Of a stretch of DNA of 64,000 bases, positions 13,207 to 23,466 are shown piece by piece. A program made the position numbers and the translations under genes. Each line of letters opens with the position of its first letter. Position 1 is the first letter of the stretch. This stretch comes from Alphaproteobacteria bacterium (lineage in GTDB: Bacteria; Pseudomonadota; Alphaproteobacteria; SP197). The stretch spans positions 1 to 64,000 of the forward strand of contig SHVY01000011.1 in assembly GCA_009694045.1 (NCBI GenBank), given 5' to 3'. Below the pieces are notes generated by a model. The model did not search any database. It was not told the origin of the DNA and saw only the letters and a program-made list of their open reading frames with translations.

Positions 13207-14357
13207 CGGCCGCAGGACAGCGCGGCGTTGGGCTCTGGCTTCTCGCCTGCGCCGGGTTGATCTTCGTCATGATCGTCCTGGGCGGGGTGACCCGGCTGAC
13301 CGAATCAGGGCTGTCCATCGTCACCTGGCGACCGGTCTCGGGCGTCGTGCCGCCGCTATCGGGCGCCGCGTGGGAGGAGGCGTTCGCCGCGTATCGGGCG
13401 TACCCCGAGTTCCAGAAAGTGAACCAGAGCATGACGCTGGAAGAGTTCAGGACGATCTTCTGGTTCGAATATGCGCACCGCCTGCTAGGGCGCGTCATCG
13501 GCGTCGCCTTCCTGGCACCCCTGGTCGTGTTCGCCTTGCGGCGGCGCATCGACCGGCGGCTGGCGGGCTGGCTGGCGGCGATCTTCGTGGGCGGGGGGCT
13601 TCAGGGTCTGCTTGGCTGGTGGATGGTCGCGAGCGGTCTGGTCGATCGGCCGGACGTGAGCCAGTACCGGCTGACGGCGCATTTGGGAGCGGCGGTCGCG
13701 CTCTATGGCCTCATCCTGTGGACCGCCTTCGGGCTGCTGTGGCCGAATGGCCAGGGTCACGGGATCGCGCCGGCCGCCGACCCCTCCCCCTACCCCCTCC
13801 CGCAAGGGGAGGGGAAAACCAAAGTGGTACCGAGCGTCCCCCCTCCCCTCGCGGGAGGGGGACAGGGAGAGGGGGGCCAAGGCACGCTGCCGGCGCCGCG
13901 ACGGCTGGCGCACGGCGTCATCGCTCTCCTCGCCCTGGTAACCCTCACCATTCTGTCGGGGGGCTTCGTCGCCGGGCTGGACGCGGGCCTCGCCTACAAC
14001 ACGTTCCCCCTGATGGGCGGGCGGCTGGTTCCGGCGGATGTCTTGATGCTGGAGCCGATCTGGCGCAACCACTTCGAGAACGTCGCCACGGTCCAATTCC
14101 AGCACCGCGTGTTGGCGATCGTCACCGCGCTCGCGGCCCTGGCGCTTTGGCTCAAGGGGCGGCGCCAACCAGCGGGCGTCGCGGCGGCGTTCCATCTGAT
14201 CCTCGCGGTCGCGCTCATGCAGGTGACCCTCGGGATCGTGACGCTGCTGCTGGCCGTGCCGATTCCGATCGCCGCCATGCACCAGGCCGGCGCCGTGCTG
14301 TTGTTCACGGCGACGCTGTGGGCGCGGCATGGCTTGCGGAGGGGGTGGTGGAGCTGA
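13203..14357 (+). CDS. ctaA: Heme A synthase CtaA/COX15, containing an in-frame repeat-derived insert
   Basis: [53 protein letters not shown]; insert [12 protein letters not shown]...[14 protein letters not shown] between TM segments. Confidence 0.94.
   Translation: MTAAGQRGVGLWLLACAGLIFVMIVLGGVTRLTESGLSIVTWRPVSGVVPPLSGAAWEEAFAAYRAYPEFQKVNQSMTLEEFRTIFWFEYAHRLLGRVIGVAFLAPLVVFALRRRIDRRLAGWLAAIFVGGGLQGLLGWWMVASGLVDRPDVSQYRLTAHLGAAVALYGLILWTAFGLLWPNGQGHGIAPAADPSPYPLPQGEGKTKVVPSVPPPLAGGGQGEGGQGTLPAPRRLAHGVIALLALVTLTILSGGFVAGLDAGLAYNTFPLMGGRLVPADVLMLEPIWRNHFENVATVQFQHRVLAIVTALAALALWLKGRRQPAGVAAAFHLILAVALMQVTLGIVTLLLAVPIPIAAMHQAGAVLLFTATLWARHGLRRGWWS
13781..13874. repeat. GC-rich inverted-repeat (palindromic) element within ctaA
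   Basis: CCCCTCCCCCTACCCCCTCCCGCAAGGGGAGGGG (13781-13814) is near reverse complement of CCCCTCCCCTCGCGGGAGGGGGACAGGGAGAGGGG (13840-13874). Confidence 0.88.
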
Positions 14358-14421
14358 GGGGGATCGAACCCCTGACCTCCTCATTGCGAACGAGGCGCTC
14401 TCCCAGCTGAGCTACAGCCCC
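14346..14421 (-). tRNA. tRNA-Ala (anticodon CGC)
   Basis: Minus strand GGGGCTGTAGCTCAGCTGGGAGAGCGCCTCGTTCGCAATGAGGAGGTCAGGGGTTCGATCCCCCTCAGCTCCACCA; folds as cloverleaf with encoded CCA. Confidence 0.97.
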
Positions 14422-14570
14422 CCGACGAATCGCCGCGGATAATGTGGTGGCCCGCGAAGGGGTGTCAAGCTTGGGTCCGGGCGGGGGGCCAGTTCGGGGG
14501 CTGACCGGTCGCGGGTCATCGGTTAATCTGGCGCCGGCGCGTGGGGTACGGCTGCCTGCGACGTTACTTC

Positions 14571-14879
14571 ATGGGGTATGGTGTCATGGGCGCGATCTTG
14601 TGGTTGCTGACGACGCTGATCAAACTGTTCGTCTGGGCACTCGTCATCAGCTTCGCCTTGACCTGGCTGGTGCAGTTCAACATCATCAACGCCCGCAATC
14701 CGATCGTGAACCAGGTCGGCAATTTCCTCTTTCGGCTCACGGAACCGGCGTTGCGGCCCTTCCGCCGAATCATTCCCAATCTCAGCGGCGTGGACATCTC
14801 GCCGGTGATCCTCATCCTGCTGCTGTTCTTCGTGCAGCGGCTGCTGTTCGACATTTTCATGCCGGCGCACGGCATGTGA
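14571..14879 (+). CDS. YggT family membrane protein
   Basis: Two hydrophobic segments around RLTEPALRPFRRIIPNLSGVDISPVILILLLFFVQR. Confidence 0.88.
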   Translation: MGYGVMGAILWLLTTLIKLFVWALVISFALTWLVQFNIINARNPIVNQVGNFLFRLTEPALRPFRRIIPNLSGVDISPVILILLLFFVQRLLFDIFMPAHGM

Positions 14880-14899
14880 GGTCGGGTCGCGCAGGCCCC

Positions 14900-15226
14900 G
14901 TGATCGCGGCGGCCACCGGGGTTCGCCTGGCCGTGCGATTGACGCCCAAGGGCGGGGTGGATCGCATCGACGGGATCGGCCTTGACGCCGCGGGCCGGAC
15001 CTTCGTACGAGCGCGGGTGGCGGCGCCTCCGGAAGGGGGAAGGGCAAACGCGAGCCTCATTCGCCTCCTGGCCCGGGCTCTCGACCTCGCGCCGTCGCGG
15101 CTCGCCATCGCCGGCGGCGAAACGAGCCGCACGAAGCAAATCGCGATCACGGGCGAACCGGCGGCACTCCGCCAACGTCTGCAACAATGGGTGACAACGC
15201 TCCATGACCGACCCGAGGATCATTGA
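14900..15226 (+). CDS. DUF167 (YggU) family protein
   Basis: [52 protein letters not shown] start. Confidence 0.9.
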   Translation: MIAAATGVRLAVRLTPKGGVDRIDGIGLDAAGRTFVRARVAAPPEGGRANASLIRLLARALDLAPSRLAIAGGETSRTKQIAITGEPAALRQRLQQWVTTLHDRPEDH

Positions 15227-16088
15227 CGGCAAGGCCTTCGCCGCGGGCGTGCGGGCCCGCGTTGGTCGCCAAGTGGCGGCGCTCAAGGAGAAGCACGGGA
15301 TCACCCCGGGCCTGACCGTGCTGCTGGTCGGTGAGGACCCGGCGAGCCAGGTCTACGTTCGCAACAAGGGCCGGGCGACCCACGAAGCGGGAATGCGGGG
15401 CGAGGAAATCCGGCTGCCCGCGACCGCAAGCCACGGCGAAGTTCTGGCCCGGGTCAAGGCGCTCAATCGCGATCCGGCGGTGCACGGCATCCTCGTGCAG
15501 CTTCCCCTCCCCAAGCAGGTGGACGCTTCGGCGATCATCAACGAGATCGAGCCGGCGAAGGACGTCGATGGGTTCCACGTCATCAACGCCGGGCTGCTCG
15601 CGACCGGACAGGACGGGTTGGTGTCATGCACGCCGCTTGGTTGCCTGTTCTTGCTCAAGGACCGGCTGGGGGACCTGGCTGGGCTCAACGCCGTCGTGGT
15701 CGGGCGCTCGAACATCGTCGGCAAGCCGATGGCGCAGCTCCTGATCAAGGAAAGCTGCACCGTCACGGTCGCCCATTCGCGCACGCGGGACCTGCCGGCC
15801 GTCTGCCGCAGGGCCGACATCCTGGTGGCGGCGATCGGCAAGCCGGAAATGATCAAGGGTGACTGGGTGAAGCCGGGCGCCACCGTGATCGACGTCGGCA
15901 TCAACCGCGTCGAGCGTGACGGCAAGACCCGCCTGGTGGGCGACGTGGATTTCGCGGGCGCATTGGCCCGTGCGGCCGCGATAACCCCAGTGCCGGGGGG
16001 CGTCGGTCCCATGACGATCGCCTGCCTCCTGGTCAACACCGTCACCGCCGCCTGCCGCCAGCACGGCGTGCCCGTGCCGCAGGAATGA
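15204..16088 (+). CDS. folD: Bifunctional methylenetetrahydrofolate dehydrogenase/cyclohydrolase FolD
   Basis: [65 protein letters not shown]. Confidence 0.97.
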   Translation: MTDPRIIDGKAFAAGVRARVGRQVAALKEKHGITPGLTVLLVGEDPASQVYVRNKGRATHEAGMRGEEIRLPATASHGEVLARVKALNRDPAVHGILVQLPLPKQVDASAIINEIEPAKDVDGFHVINAGLLATGQDGLVSCTPLGCLFLLKDRLGDLAGLNAVVVGRSNIVGKPMAQLLIKESCTVTVAHSRTRDLPAVCRRADILVAAIGKPEMIKGDWVKPGATVIDVGINRVERDGKTRLVGDVDFAGALARAAAITPVPGGVGPMTIACLLVNTVTAACRQHGVPVPQE

Positions 16089-16093
16089 TACCC

Positions 16094-16777
16094 ATGACCG
16101 AGTTGATCGTCGCCGTCTCGCTGTTCGTCGTGAGCCACGTCGTGCTTGCGGGTCCCGTGTTCCGCGATGCGATCACCGCGCGGATCGGCGAAGGGCCGTT
16201 TCTGGTCGGGTACTCGATCGTGGCGGCGGCCCTGGGTGCCTGGGCCGTGGTCGCCTATGGCCAGGCGGACGCCGTGCTGCTGTGGGGAAGCCCCGATTGG
16301 ACCCGACCCCTCGCGATCATCATCCTGCCAGTCGCCTTCGTCCTCGTGGCCGCCGGGATCACGACGCCGAACGTGACCGCCTGGAGCGGCGAGAAGGCGG
16401 CGACGTGGCCCGATCCCGCGCCTGGAATCATGAAGGTCACCCGGCACCCGATGATGTGGGGTTTCGCCCTGTGGGCGGTGACGCACTTGGCGGCCAACGG
16501 CGACGAGGCGTCGCTCGTCTTCTTCGGCAGCATCCTGGTGCTGGCGCTGGGCGGGATGGTGATGATCGACGCCAAGCGGCGACGCAAGCTGGGCGAGGCC
16601 TGGTCGCGGGTGGCTGCCGTGACCTCGCTCGTCCCCTTCGCCGCGGCAATTCAGGGCCGCACGCGCATGAATTGGGGCGAGATCGGCTGGTGGCGGGTGG
16701 CGCTCGGGCTCGGCGCCTATGCCTTCTTCCTGCTGGCCCACCGCTGGGTGACCGGGGTTTCCATCCTCGCGGGTTGA
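16094..16777 (+). CDS. NnrU family protein
   Basis: Integral membrane; GIMKVTRHPMMWGFALWAVTHLAANGD motif. Confidence 0.88.
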   Translation: MTELIVAVSLFVVSHVVLAGPVFRDAITARIGEGPFLVGYSIVAAALGAWAVVAYGQADAVLLWGSPDWTRPLAIIILPVAFVLVAAGITTPNVTAWSGEKAATWPDPAPGIMKVTRHPMMWGFALWAVTHLAANGDEASLVFFGSILVLALGGMVMIDAKRRRKLGEAWSRVAAVTSLVPFAAAIQGRTRMNWGEIGWWRVALGLGAYAFFLLAHRWVTGVSILAG

Positions 16778-16781
16778 GGCA

Positions 16782-17555
16782 TCAGGCGGCGCACCAGCCG
16801 CCATCCACCGGCATGGTGTGGCCGGTGACGAACGAGGACGCGTCGGAGGCCAGGAACACGGCGGGTCCCGCCAGCTCCTCCGGCAGCCCTTTCCGTTGCA
16901 AGGGCGTGCGCTCGCGGACGATACGCATCTCCTGGGGATCGTCGTGGCGAACCTCGGCACCGCGCATGTGATGGGTCATGTAGCCAGGGTTGATGGTGTT
17001 CACCCGGACCCCATGCGGCCCCCATTCCGTCGCGAGCTGACGCGCCACCTCGTCGACGCCTGCCTTGGCGGCGCCGTAGGAGGTGAGCCCGGGGAAGGCG
17101 AGCCAGCTCGACGTCGACGACACCAGGATGATCGATCCGCCCTTCCCTTGCGCGATCATGCGGCGGCCGGCGATCTGGGCGCAGACGATGACGCTCCTGA
17201 GGTTGATGTCCAGCATGCGGTCGAGCTCGTCGTCGGTGATGTCCACCGCCATCTGGGCATCGCCGATCCCGTGGTTGACCAGCATGACGTCGAGCTTGCC
17301 GTGGCGACGAACCGCCTCGTCCACCAGGCGCTGGCAATCCTCGCGCCGGGTCGCGTCGAAGGTGACGGCCGCCGCCTCGCCACCGCTCTTGCCGATCCGT
17401 GCCGCGGTCTCGTCGACCTCGGGCTTGGTGCGGGCGGCGACGAGAACCTTCGCGCCGGCCTCGGCCAGCCCGATGGCCATGGCGCGCCCCAATCCGCGGC
17501 CCGCGCCCGTGACGACGGCGACCTTGCCGGTGAGGTCGAACAGGTTTCTGGTCAC
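16782..17555 (-). CDS. SDR family oxidoreductase
   Basis: VAVVTGAGRGLGRAMAIGLAEAG, YGAAKAGV active site, C-terminal VDGGW; GTG start inferred at VTRNLFDLTGK. Confidence 0.92.
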   Translation of the reverse strand: MTRNLFDLTGKVAVVTGAGRGLGRAMAIGLAEAGAKVLVAARTKPEVDETAARIGKSGGEAAAVTFDATRREDCQRLVDEAVRRHGKLDVMLVNHGIGDAQMAVDITDDELDRMLDINLRSVIVCAQIAGRRMIAQGKGGSIILVSSTSSWLAFPGLTSYGAAKAGVDEVARQLATEWGPHGVRVNTINPGYMTHHMRGAEVRHDDPQEMRIVRERTPLQRKGLPEELAGPAVFLASDASSFVTGHTMPVDGGWCAA

Positions 17556-17707
17556 GCTGCTGGGTCCCTGGTAGCCGTTCCTCACCCAGGATATACCAGC
17601 GATCCGCGGAACCGAGAGCCCGTTGTCGATGCTGTTTCGTCGTTCCCTGACGCGGCCCATCGCGACCGCGCTCACGCGGCAGCCCCATGGTAGAATGCCC
17701 GGAAAAA

Positions 17708-18967
17708 CGATGGAGCGTGATGATGACCAGGGAATGGTGCGGCCGAGTCCGGTGCGGTCTTGTGGGCTTTGCCGTCGCGTCGATCGCCATCATGGGATCG
17801 CACGACGCCGTCGCTCGCCTCATCACCGTCGGTCCCGCCGGTGAATACGGGACCATCCGCGAGGCCGCCGACGCGGCAAAGGACGGCGATGTCGTGGAGA
17901 TCGCGGCCGGCACCTACACGGGCGACGTCGCGACCTGGACCGCGAACGATCTGACGATACGGGGCGTTGGCGGACGCCCGGTGCTCGATGCCGCCGGCCA
18001 GTCCGTCGGCGGTAAGGCCATCTGGGTCATCACGGGCAACAACGTCCTGGTCGACAACATCGCCTTCATCAACGCCACGGTTTCCGACCAGAACGGGGCG
18101 GGAATTCGGTACGAGGGGGGCCTCCTGACGGTTCGCAACAGCGTCTTCAAGGACAACGAGGAAGGGATCCTCACCAACAATGTCGCGAGCATGGTGTTGA
18201 TCGTCGAATCCTCGGTCTTTCAGGACAACGGGGTCGCCGGTGATGGTGGCGGGAAAGTTCACGGCATCTACGCCGGCAACATCGGCGAGGTCGTGGTCCG
18301 AGGTTCCCTCTTCATCGGCACGAAGATCGGGCACCACCTCAAGAGCCGCGCCTTGAAGACCACGGCCCTGTGCAATCGGTTCGAAGACGGGCCCGAGGGC
18401 ACGGCGAGCTTCGCCATCGACCTGCCCGACGGCGGCGATGCCCTGATCATGGGGAACGTCTTCCACCAGGGCATGCTTGCCGACAATTCCCACACCATCG
18501 CCTACGGCAACGAGAGCCTGTCCAACCCCGGCCGCACGCTGATCATCATCTTCAACACGTTCGTCGACGACCTGAACAAGGCCGAGCTCATTCGGGTTCC
18601 CGAGGGGGAACCCGTGCGGGTGCATGTCAGCAACAACATCTTCGTCGGCAAGACCCCTTTCATCACGCAAGGCTCGCCGACCGATCCGAACCTGCGCGTC
18701 GGTCCCAGCAATGGCCAGGACCAGGGCGTGCTCGACTCCGTCCAGGATCTCTTCGGGTTCGCCGAGAGCGAATCGTTCGCGGTGACGTTGACCGAGGACT
18801 ACCACCTCGTGGCGGGTTCCAAGGCGATCGATGCCGGCGTCGATAATGTCGCGCTCGACGCCGAGGTCATCGTGCCGCAATGCGAGTACGTGGAACCCGC
18901 ATCGGAACGGCCGCGGTCCAAGGTCGGCGCGCTGGATGTCGGTGCCTTCGAGTTCGAGGGCCCGTAG
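17708..18967 (+). CDS. Secreted right-handed parallel beta-helix repeat protein
   Basis: Signal peptide, GTIREAADAAKDGDVVEIAAGTYTGD and repeated beta-helix-like rungs; start position approximate. Confidence 0.75.
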   Translation, partial: RWSVMMTREWCGRVRCGLVGFAVASIAIMGSHDAVARLITVGPAGEYGTIREAADAAKDGDVVEIAAGTYTGDVATWTANDLTIRGVGGRPVLDAAGQSVGGKAIWVITGNNVLVDNIAFINATVSDQNGAGIRYEGGLLTVRNSVFKDNEEGILTNNVASMVLIVESSVFQDNGVAGDGGGKVHGIYAGNIGEVVVRGSLFIGTKIGHHLKSRALKTTALCNRFEDGPEGTASFAIDLPDGGDALIMGNVFHQGMLADNSHTIAYGNESLSNPGRTLIIIFNTFVDDLNKAELIRVPEGEPVRVHVSNNIFVGKTPFITQGSPTDPNLRVGPSNGQDQGVLDSVQDLFGFAESESFAVTLTEDYHLVAGSKAIDAGVDNVALDAEVIVPQCEYVEPASERPRSKVGALDVGAFEFEGP

Positions 18968-18971
18968 CGTT

Positions 18972-19823
18972 TCAGGCCGAGGATGCGCCGACCGGGAGAC
19001 TGGCGGCGAGGTTGCCGGCCACGGAGAGGATAACCCGACAGCGCTCGCCGGATAGGTTGCCGATCTGATGGCGCGTTCCAGCCGGAAGGAAGAAGCAGTC
19101 GTCGGCGAAGATCTCCTCCCACAGCTCCGCTTCGGGCGCTCGGACGTTCAAGCGGCCGCCCTCGACGTAAAGTGTCGCGTCGTTGCGCCATGCCAGCCAG
19201 TCGCTTGACCGGCCGGCGGCGAGTTCGATGGACGCGAGGCTGACGCGCGGAGTGCTGGCGAGAACACGGAGCAGGATCGGAGTCCTGGCCCCGACCAACA
19301 CGTTGACCGCGCCCCGCTCGTCGATCACATCCATCTCGGCCTTGGCCGTGGCCCGGTGGCGCGGCCAGTCGGCCAGGGCGGCGCGGTCGGCCCCCAGGAC
19401 CTCCCGCGGGCGGGGATGGTGCATCAGCGCCTTTTGCGAGGCGGGCGGGGCGATCGTCTCCAGCAGCCGAAGCTCAACGTCGGAGAAGTTGTAACCGTAG
19501 TGCCACTGGAGCTCGCGCATCAGCACCATCTGGCCCTGGTCCGCGACCCGCACCTCGCCGCTCACGGGGTTCTGCAACGTGTATTGACCGGACAACACGT
19601 AGAGGCACTCGTGGGTGTCGTAGAACGGCCGGTAGCGGTCGGACGACGTGAACCCGCCCCCGGGAGGCATGCAGATGGTGGTCAGCACCATCTCCCGGCT
19701 CAGTACGTAGAACAGATCGTTGACGTATCCGGATTCGTCGTCGCCCCACAGCACGAGCTGCACATCGCGGCGGCGAATGACCGTTGGGCTGTCGAGGGCC
19801 TTCAGGGCGTCGCGGCGGGCCAT
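18972..19823 (-). CDS. Cupin domain protein
   Basis: HECLYVLSGQYTLQNPVSGEVRVADQGQMVLMRELQWHYGYN and a second cupin-like C-terminal half with LPAGTRHQIGNLS. Confidence 0.75.
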   Translation of the reverse strand: MARRDALKALDSPTVIRRRDVQLVLWGDDESGYVNDLFYVLSREMVLTTICMPPGGGFTSSDRYRPFYDTHECLYVLSGQYTLQNPVSGEVRVADQGQMVLMRELQWHYGYNFSDVELRLLETIAPPASQKALMHHPRPREVLGADRAALADWPRHRATAKAEMDVIDERGAVNVLVGARTPILLRVLASTPRVSLASIELAAGRSSDWLAWRNDATLYVEGGRLNVRAPEAELWEEIFADDCFFLPAGTRHQIGNLSGERCRVILSVAGNLAASLPVGASSA

Positions 19824-19913
19824 GGCGGAATCCCTTGAGTGGCCTTGGCTGGTACCACGCCCGACCCTGGAGGTTCAACGGGGTTACCCTATGATCGGGA
19901 ACGGGAGGACCCG

Positions 19914-21572
19914 ATGGCGGCTGGAAGGGCGTTCGACTTCGTCGTGGTGGGTGGGGGATCGGCCGGGGCGGTGATGGCCGCCCGACTGTCGGCCGATCCG
20001 AGCCACCGGGTGCTGCTGCTCGAGGCCGGACCGGCCGATGACAGCTGGACCATCCGCATGCCGGCGGCGATGACCATCAACATCCCACGCGCCACCTACA
20101 ATTGGCAGTTCTGGACCGAGCCCGAGCCGGCGCTGAACGGCCGGCGCCTGTATCAGCCGAGGGGGCGGGTGCTGGGCGGTTCGTCCTCCCTCAACGGCAT
20201 GATCTATATCCGCGGCCACGCACTGGACTACGACCGCTGGGCGATGGAGGGTGCGCCGGGCTGGTCTTACGCCGAGGTGTTGCCCTACTTCCGCCGCCTC
20301 GAATCCCACGCCTCGCGGCGCGATGCGTACCACGGCGGCACCGGACCCTTGCGCGTCGTCGAGGGTCGCAGTGCGAACCCGCTATACGAGGCGTTCATCG
20401 CGGCGGGCGTGCAGGCGGGCTATCCCCGGACCCCGGACGTGAACGGGTTCCAGCAGGAGGGCTTCGGCCGCTTCGACATGAACATCGACCGCGGCGTGCG
20501 CGGCAGTTCCTCCTACGCCTACCTGCGACCCCTGCGTGAACGGGCGAACCTGACCGTGATGACCACTGCCCAGGCGACCCGGATCCTGGTCGAGGGGCAC
20601 CGCGCGGTCGGCGCCGAGTACCTGCGGAACGGGGTGCGGGCCATTGCCCGGGCCGAGCGCGAGGTGATCGTCTGCGGCGGGGCGTTTTCCTCGCCCCACC
20701 TGCTGCTGTTGTCGGGGATTGGGCCGGTCGACGAGCTGCGATCGGCCGGGGTCGCGGTCGTCCACGACCTGCCCGGCGTTGGCCTCAACCTGCACGATCA
20801 CGTGGAGATCCACATCGATCAGGCGTGCCCGCGACCGATCACGCTGTACGGCGCGTTGAAGCCATGGAACCGGACCCGGATCGGGCTGCAATGGCTGCTG
20901 AGCCACACCGGCGCGGGGGCCACCAATCACTACGAGGCGGGCGCGTTCGTCCGCTCGGCCGCCGGCGTCCGCCACCCCGACATCCAGTTCCACTTCGTGC
21001 CGATCTGCTATTCCAGCCACCATGATCGCCGCGTGGTGGAGCACGGCTACCGGGTCCATGTCGGCCAGATGCGCCCCACCAGCCGTGGGTCGGTGATCCT
21101 CGCCTCCAGCGACCCGCTCGCCCACCCCCGCATCCGTATCAACTGCCTGGCGACCGAGCAGGACTGGCGGACCACCCGCGCCTGCCTCGAGATCGGCCGG
21201 GACGTCTTCGCCCAGCGGGCCTTGGATCCCTTCCGGGGACCCGAGCGGCAACCCGGCCCCGAGGTGCGGACCGCCGAGCAGAAGGACGCCTACATCCGCG
21301 CCACCGCCGTCAGCGCCTGTCACCCCTGCGGGTCTTGCCGCATGGGCGCCGACGCGGACGCGGTGACCGACCCCCAGGCCCGGGTTCGCGGGATCGACGC
21401 CTTGCGCGTGGTCGATGCCTCGATCATGCCCTCGGTCGTCAGTGGCAACACCAACGTGCCCGTGATGATGATCGCCGAGAAATGCGCCGCCATGATCCTC
21501 GGCGAGGCCCCTCTGCCGCCCGACAATGCCCCGGTTTACGAGGCCCCCGACTGGCGGACACGGCAGCGGTAG
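19914..21572 (+). CDS. GMC family oxidoreductase (choline dehydrogenase-like)
   Basis: DFVVVGGGSAGAVMAARLSADP, GRVLGGSSSLNGMIYIRGH, C-terminal SCRMGADADAVTDPQARVRGIDALRVVDASIMP. Confidence 0.94.
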   Translation: MAAGRAFDFVVVGGGSAGAVMAARLSADPSHRVLLLEAGPADDSWTIRMPAAMTINIPRATYNWQFWTEPEPALNGRRLYQPRGRVLGGSSSLNGMIYIRGHALDYDRWAMEGAPGWSYAEVLPYFRRLESHASRRDAYHGGTGPLRVVEGRSANPLYEAFIAAGVQAGYPRTPDVNGFQQEGFGRFDMNIDRGVRGSSSYAYLRPLRERANLTVMTTAQATRILVEGHRAVGAEYLRNGVRAIARAEREVIVCGGAFSSPHLLLLSGIGPVDELRSAGVAVVHDLPGVGLNLHDHVEIHIDQACPRPITLYGALKPWNRTRIGLQWLLSHTGAGATNHYEAGAFVRSAAGVRHPDIQFHFVPICYSSHHDRRVVEHGYRVHVGQMRPTSRGSVILASSDPLAHPRIRINCLATEQDWRTTRACLEIGRDVFAQRALDPFRGPERQPGPEVRTAEQKDAYIRATAVSACHPCGSCRMGADADAVTDPQARVRGIDALRVVDASIMPSVVSGNTNVPVMMIAEKCAAMILGEAPLPPDNAPVYEAPDWRTRQR

Positions 21573-21639
21573 GGACCCCAAGTCTTGCGGTTCAACGCGC
21601 GAAATGTCAGGTTACATGTAACCAACGAGTTCCTGCGCC

Positions 21640-21861
21640 ATGGCCACGACCAAGGAGAAGGCATCGCGCGACAAGGTCCGTGCCTATCGCGAACGGCTGC
21701 GCGCCCAAGGCTTGCGGCCAGTCCAAAGGTGGGTGATCGATACTCGGTCGCCGGAGTTCGCCGCCGAGGCCCACCGCCAGTCTCTCGCGATCGCTCGAAG
21801 CAAACATGAGGCCGAGGATCAGGCTTTCATCGACGAGATCTCGGAAGGGGTCATCGATTGA
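21640..21861 (+). CDS. Antitoxin, MazE-like (DUF3018 family)
   Basis: RDKVRAYRERLRAQGLRPVQRWVIDTRSPEFAAEAHRQS; 4-bp overlap with MazF-like ORF. Confidence 0.87.
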   Translation: MATTKEKASRDKVRAYRERLRAQGLRPVQRWVIDTRSPEFAAEAHRQSLAIARSKHEAEDQAFIDEISEGVID

Positions 21862-22187
21862 AACGGGGTGAGGTCTGGTCCGTTGCATTGGGCGGCCCCT
21901 ACACGAGCAAGCCCAGACCCGCGGTCATCGTTCAGGATGACCATTTTGACGCGACCAATTCGATTACGATTTGCGCTCTGACGACGGCTCCGGAGGACGT
22001 GCCATTCGCCCGTCCCGTTGTGGAGCCGAACGACACCAATGGGTTGCGGGCCGCGTCCAGCATCATGGTCGATAAAATCACGACCGTGCCGAGATCACGT
22101 CTTGGACGGCTTATCGGTCACCTTGGCCGTTCCGACATGGTCCGACTCGATCGCGCCATGATGACCTTTCTCGGGCTCGCGGCGTAG
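21858..22187 (+). CDS. MazF/PemK family endoribonuclease toxin
   Basis: MKRGEVWSVALGGPYTSKPRPAVIVQDD; paired with upstream antitoxin. Confidence 0.9.
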   Translation: MKRGEVWSVALGGPYTSKPRPAVIVQDDHFDATNSITICALTTAPEDVPFARPVVEPNDTNGLRAASSIMVDKITTVPRSRLGRLIGHLGRSDMVRLDRAMMTFLGLAA

Positions 22188-22196
22188 CGGACCCTG

Positions 22197-23408
22197 CTAT
22201 CTCCCCCGCCGCGCCGCCAAGCGGAGCCGGAGGGCGTTGAGCTTGATGAAGCCGGCGGCGTCGCGCTGGTCGTAGACTTGGTCCGCCTCGAAGGTAACGT
22301 GGGCCAGGCTATAGAGGCTCCTCGGGCTCTTGCGGCCGATCACGCTGACACTCCCCTTGTAGAGCTTGAGCCGCACCGTGCCCTCGACATCCGCCTGGCT
22401 CGCGTCGACCGCTTCCTGGATCATGCGGCGCTCAGGCGCGAACCAGAAGCCGTTGTAGATCAGCTCGGCGTAGCGTGGCATCAGCTCGTCCTTCAGGTGC
22501 ATGGCGCCGCGGTCCAGCGTCAGGCTCTCGATCGCCCGGTGCGCGACGTGCAGGATGGTGCCGCCGGGGGTCTCGTAGATGCCGCGCGACTTCATGCCGA
22601 CGAAGCGGTTCTCCACCAGATCCAGGCGGCCCACCCCGTTGGCGCCCCCCAGCTCGTTCAGCCGGGTGAGCAGGGCGGCCGGCGAATACGCCTCGCCGTC
22701 GATCGCCACCGCGTCGCCGCGCTCGAATCCGACTTCGATGATCGTCGCCTTGTCGGGTGCCTTCTCCGGCGCCAAGGTGCGAAGGAACATCGATTCGTCC
22801 GGCTGGACCCAGGGGTCCTCCAGCGCCTTGCCCTCGAACGAGGTGTGCAACAGATTCGCATCGACCGAGTAGGGCGCGTCACCGTGCGCGTCGCGGGGGA
22901 TCGGCACCTGATGCGCCTCGGCATAGGCGACCAGGGTGCTGCGGCTGGTCAGGTCCCACTCGCGCCAGGGGGCAATCACCCGGATGTCGGGCTCCAGGGC
23001 GTAATAGGTCAGCTCGAAGCGGACCTGGTCGTTGCCCTTTCCAGTGGCGCCGTGGGCCACCGCATCGGCGCCCACGGCCCGCGCGATCTCGATCTGCCGC
23101 TTGGCGATCAGCGGCCGGGCGATCGAGGTGCCGAGCAGATAGACGCCCTCGTACAGCGCGTTCGCCCGGAACATGGGGAACACGAAGTCGCGGACGAACT
23201 CCTCGCGCAGGTCCTCGACGAAGATCTGCTTGACGCCCAGCAGGGCGGCCTTGGCCCTGGCCGGCTCCAGCTCCTCGCCCTGACCCAGGTCGGCGGTGAA
23301 GGTCACCACCTCGCAGCCATAGGCATCCTGCAGCCAGCGCAGGATCACCGAGGTATCCAGCCCGCCCGAATAGGCGAGCACGACTTTCTGCGGTTTCGCG
23401 GCGCTCAT
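22197..23408 (-). CDS. argG: Argininosuccinate synthase
   Basis: [38 protein letters not shown]. Confidence 0.97.
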   Translation of the reverse strand: MSAAKPQKVVLAYSGGLDTSVILRWLQDAYGCEVVTFTADLGQGEELEPARAKAALLGVKQIFVEDLREEFVRDFVFPMFRANALYEGVYLLGTSIARPLIAKRQIEIARAVGADAVAHGATGKGNDQVRFELTYYALEPDIRVIAPWREWDLTSRSTLVAYAEAHQVPIPRDAHGDAPYSVDANLLHTSFEGKALEDPWVQPDESMFLRTLAPEKAPDKATIIEVGFERGDAVAIDGEAYSPAALLTRLNELGGANGVGRLDLVENRFVGMKSRGIYETPGGTILHVAHRAIESLTLDRGAMHLKDELMPRYAELIYNGFWFAPERRMIQEAVDASQADVEGTVRLKLYKGSVSVIGRKSPRSLYSLAHVTFEADQVYDQRDAAGFIKLNALRLRLAARRGR

Positions 23409-23466
23409 GATTGCCCCCTTCGAAAAGCGGGGGAGTATAGGCGGGGCGTGTGCACGTTCAAGCTGG

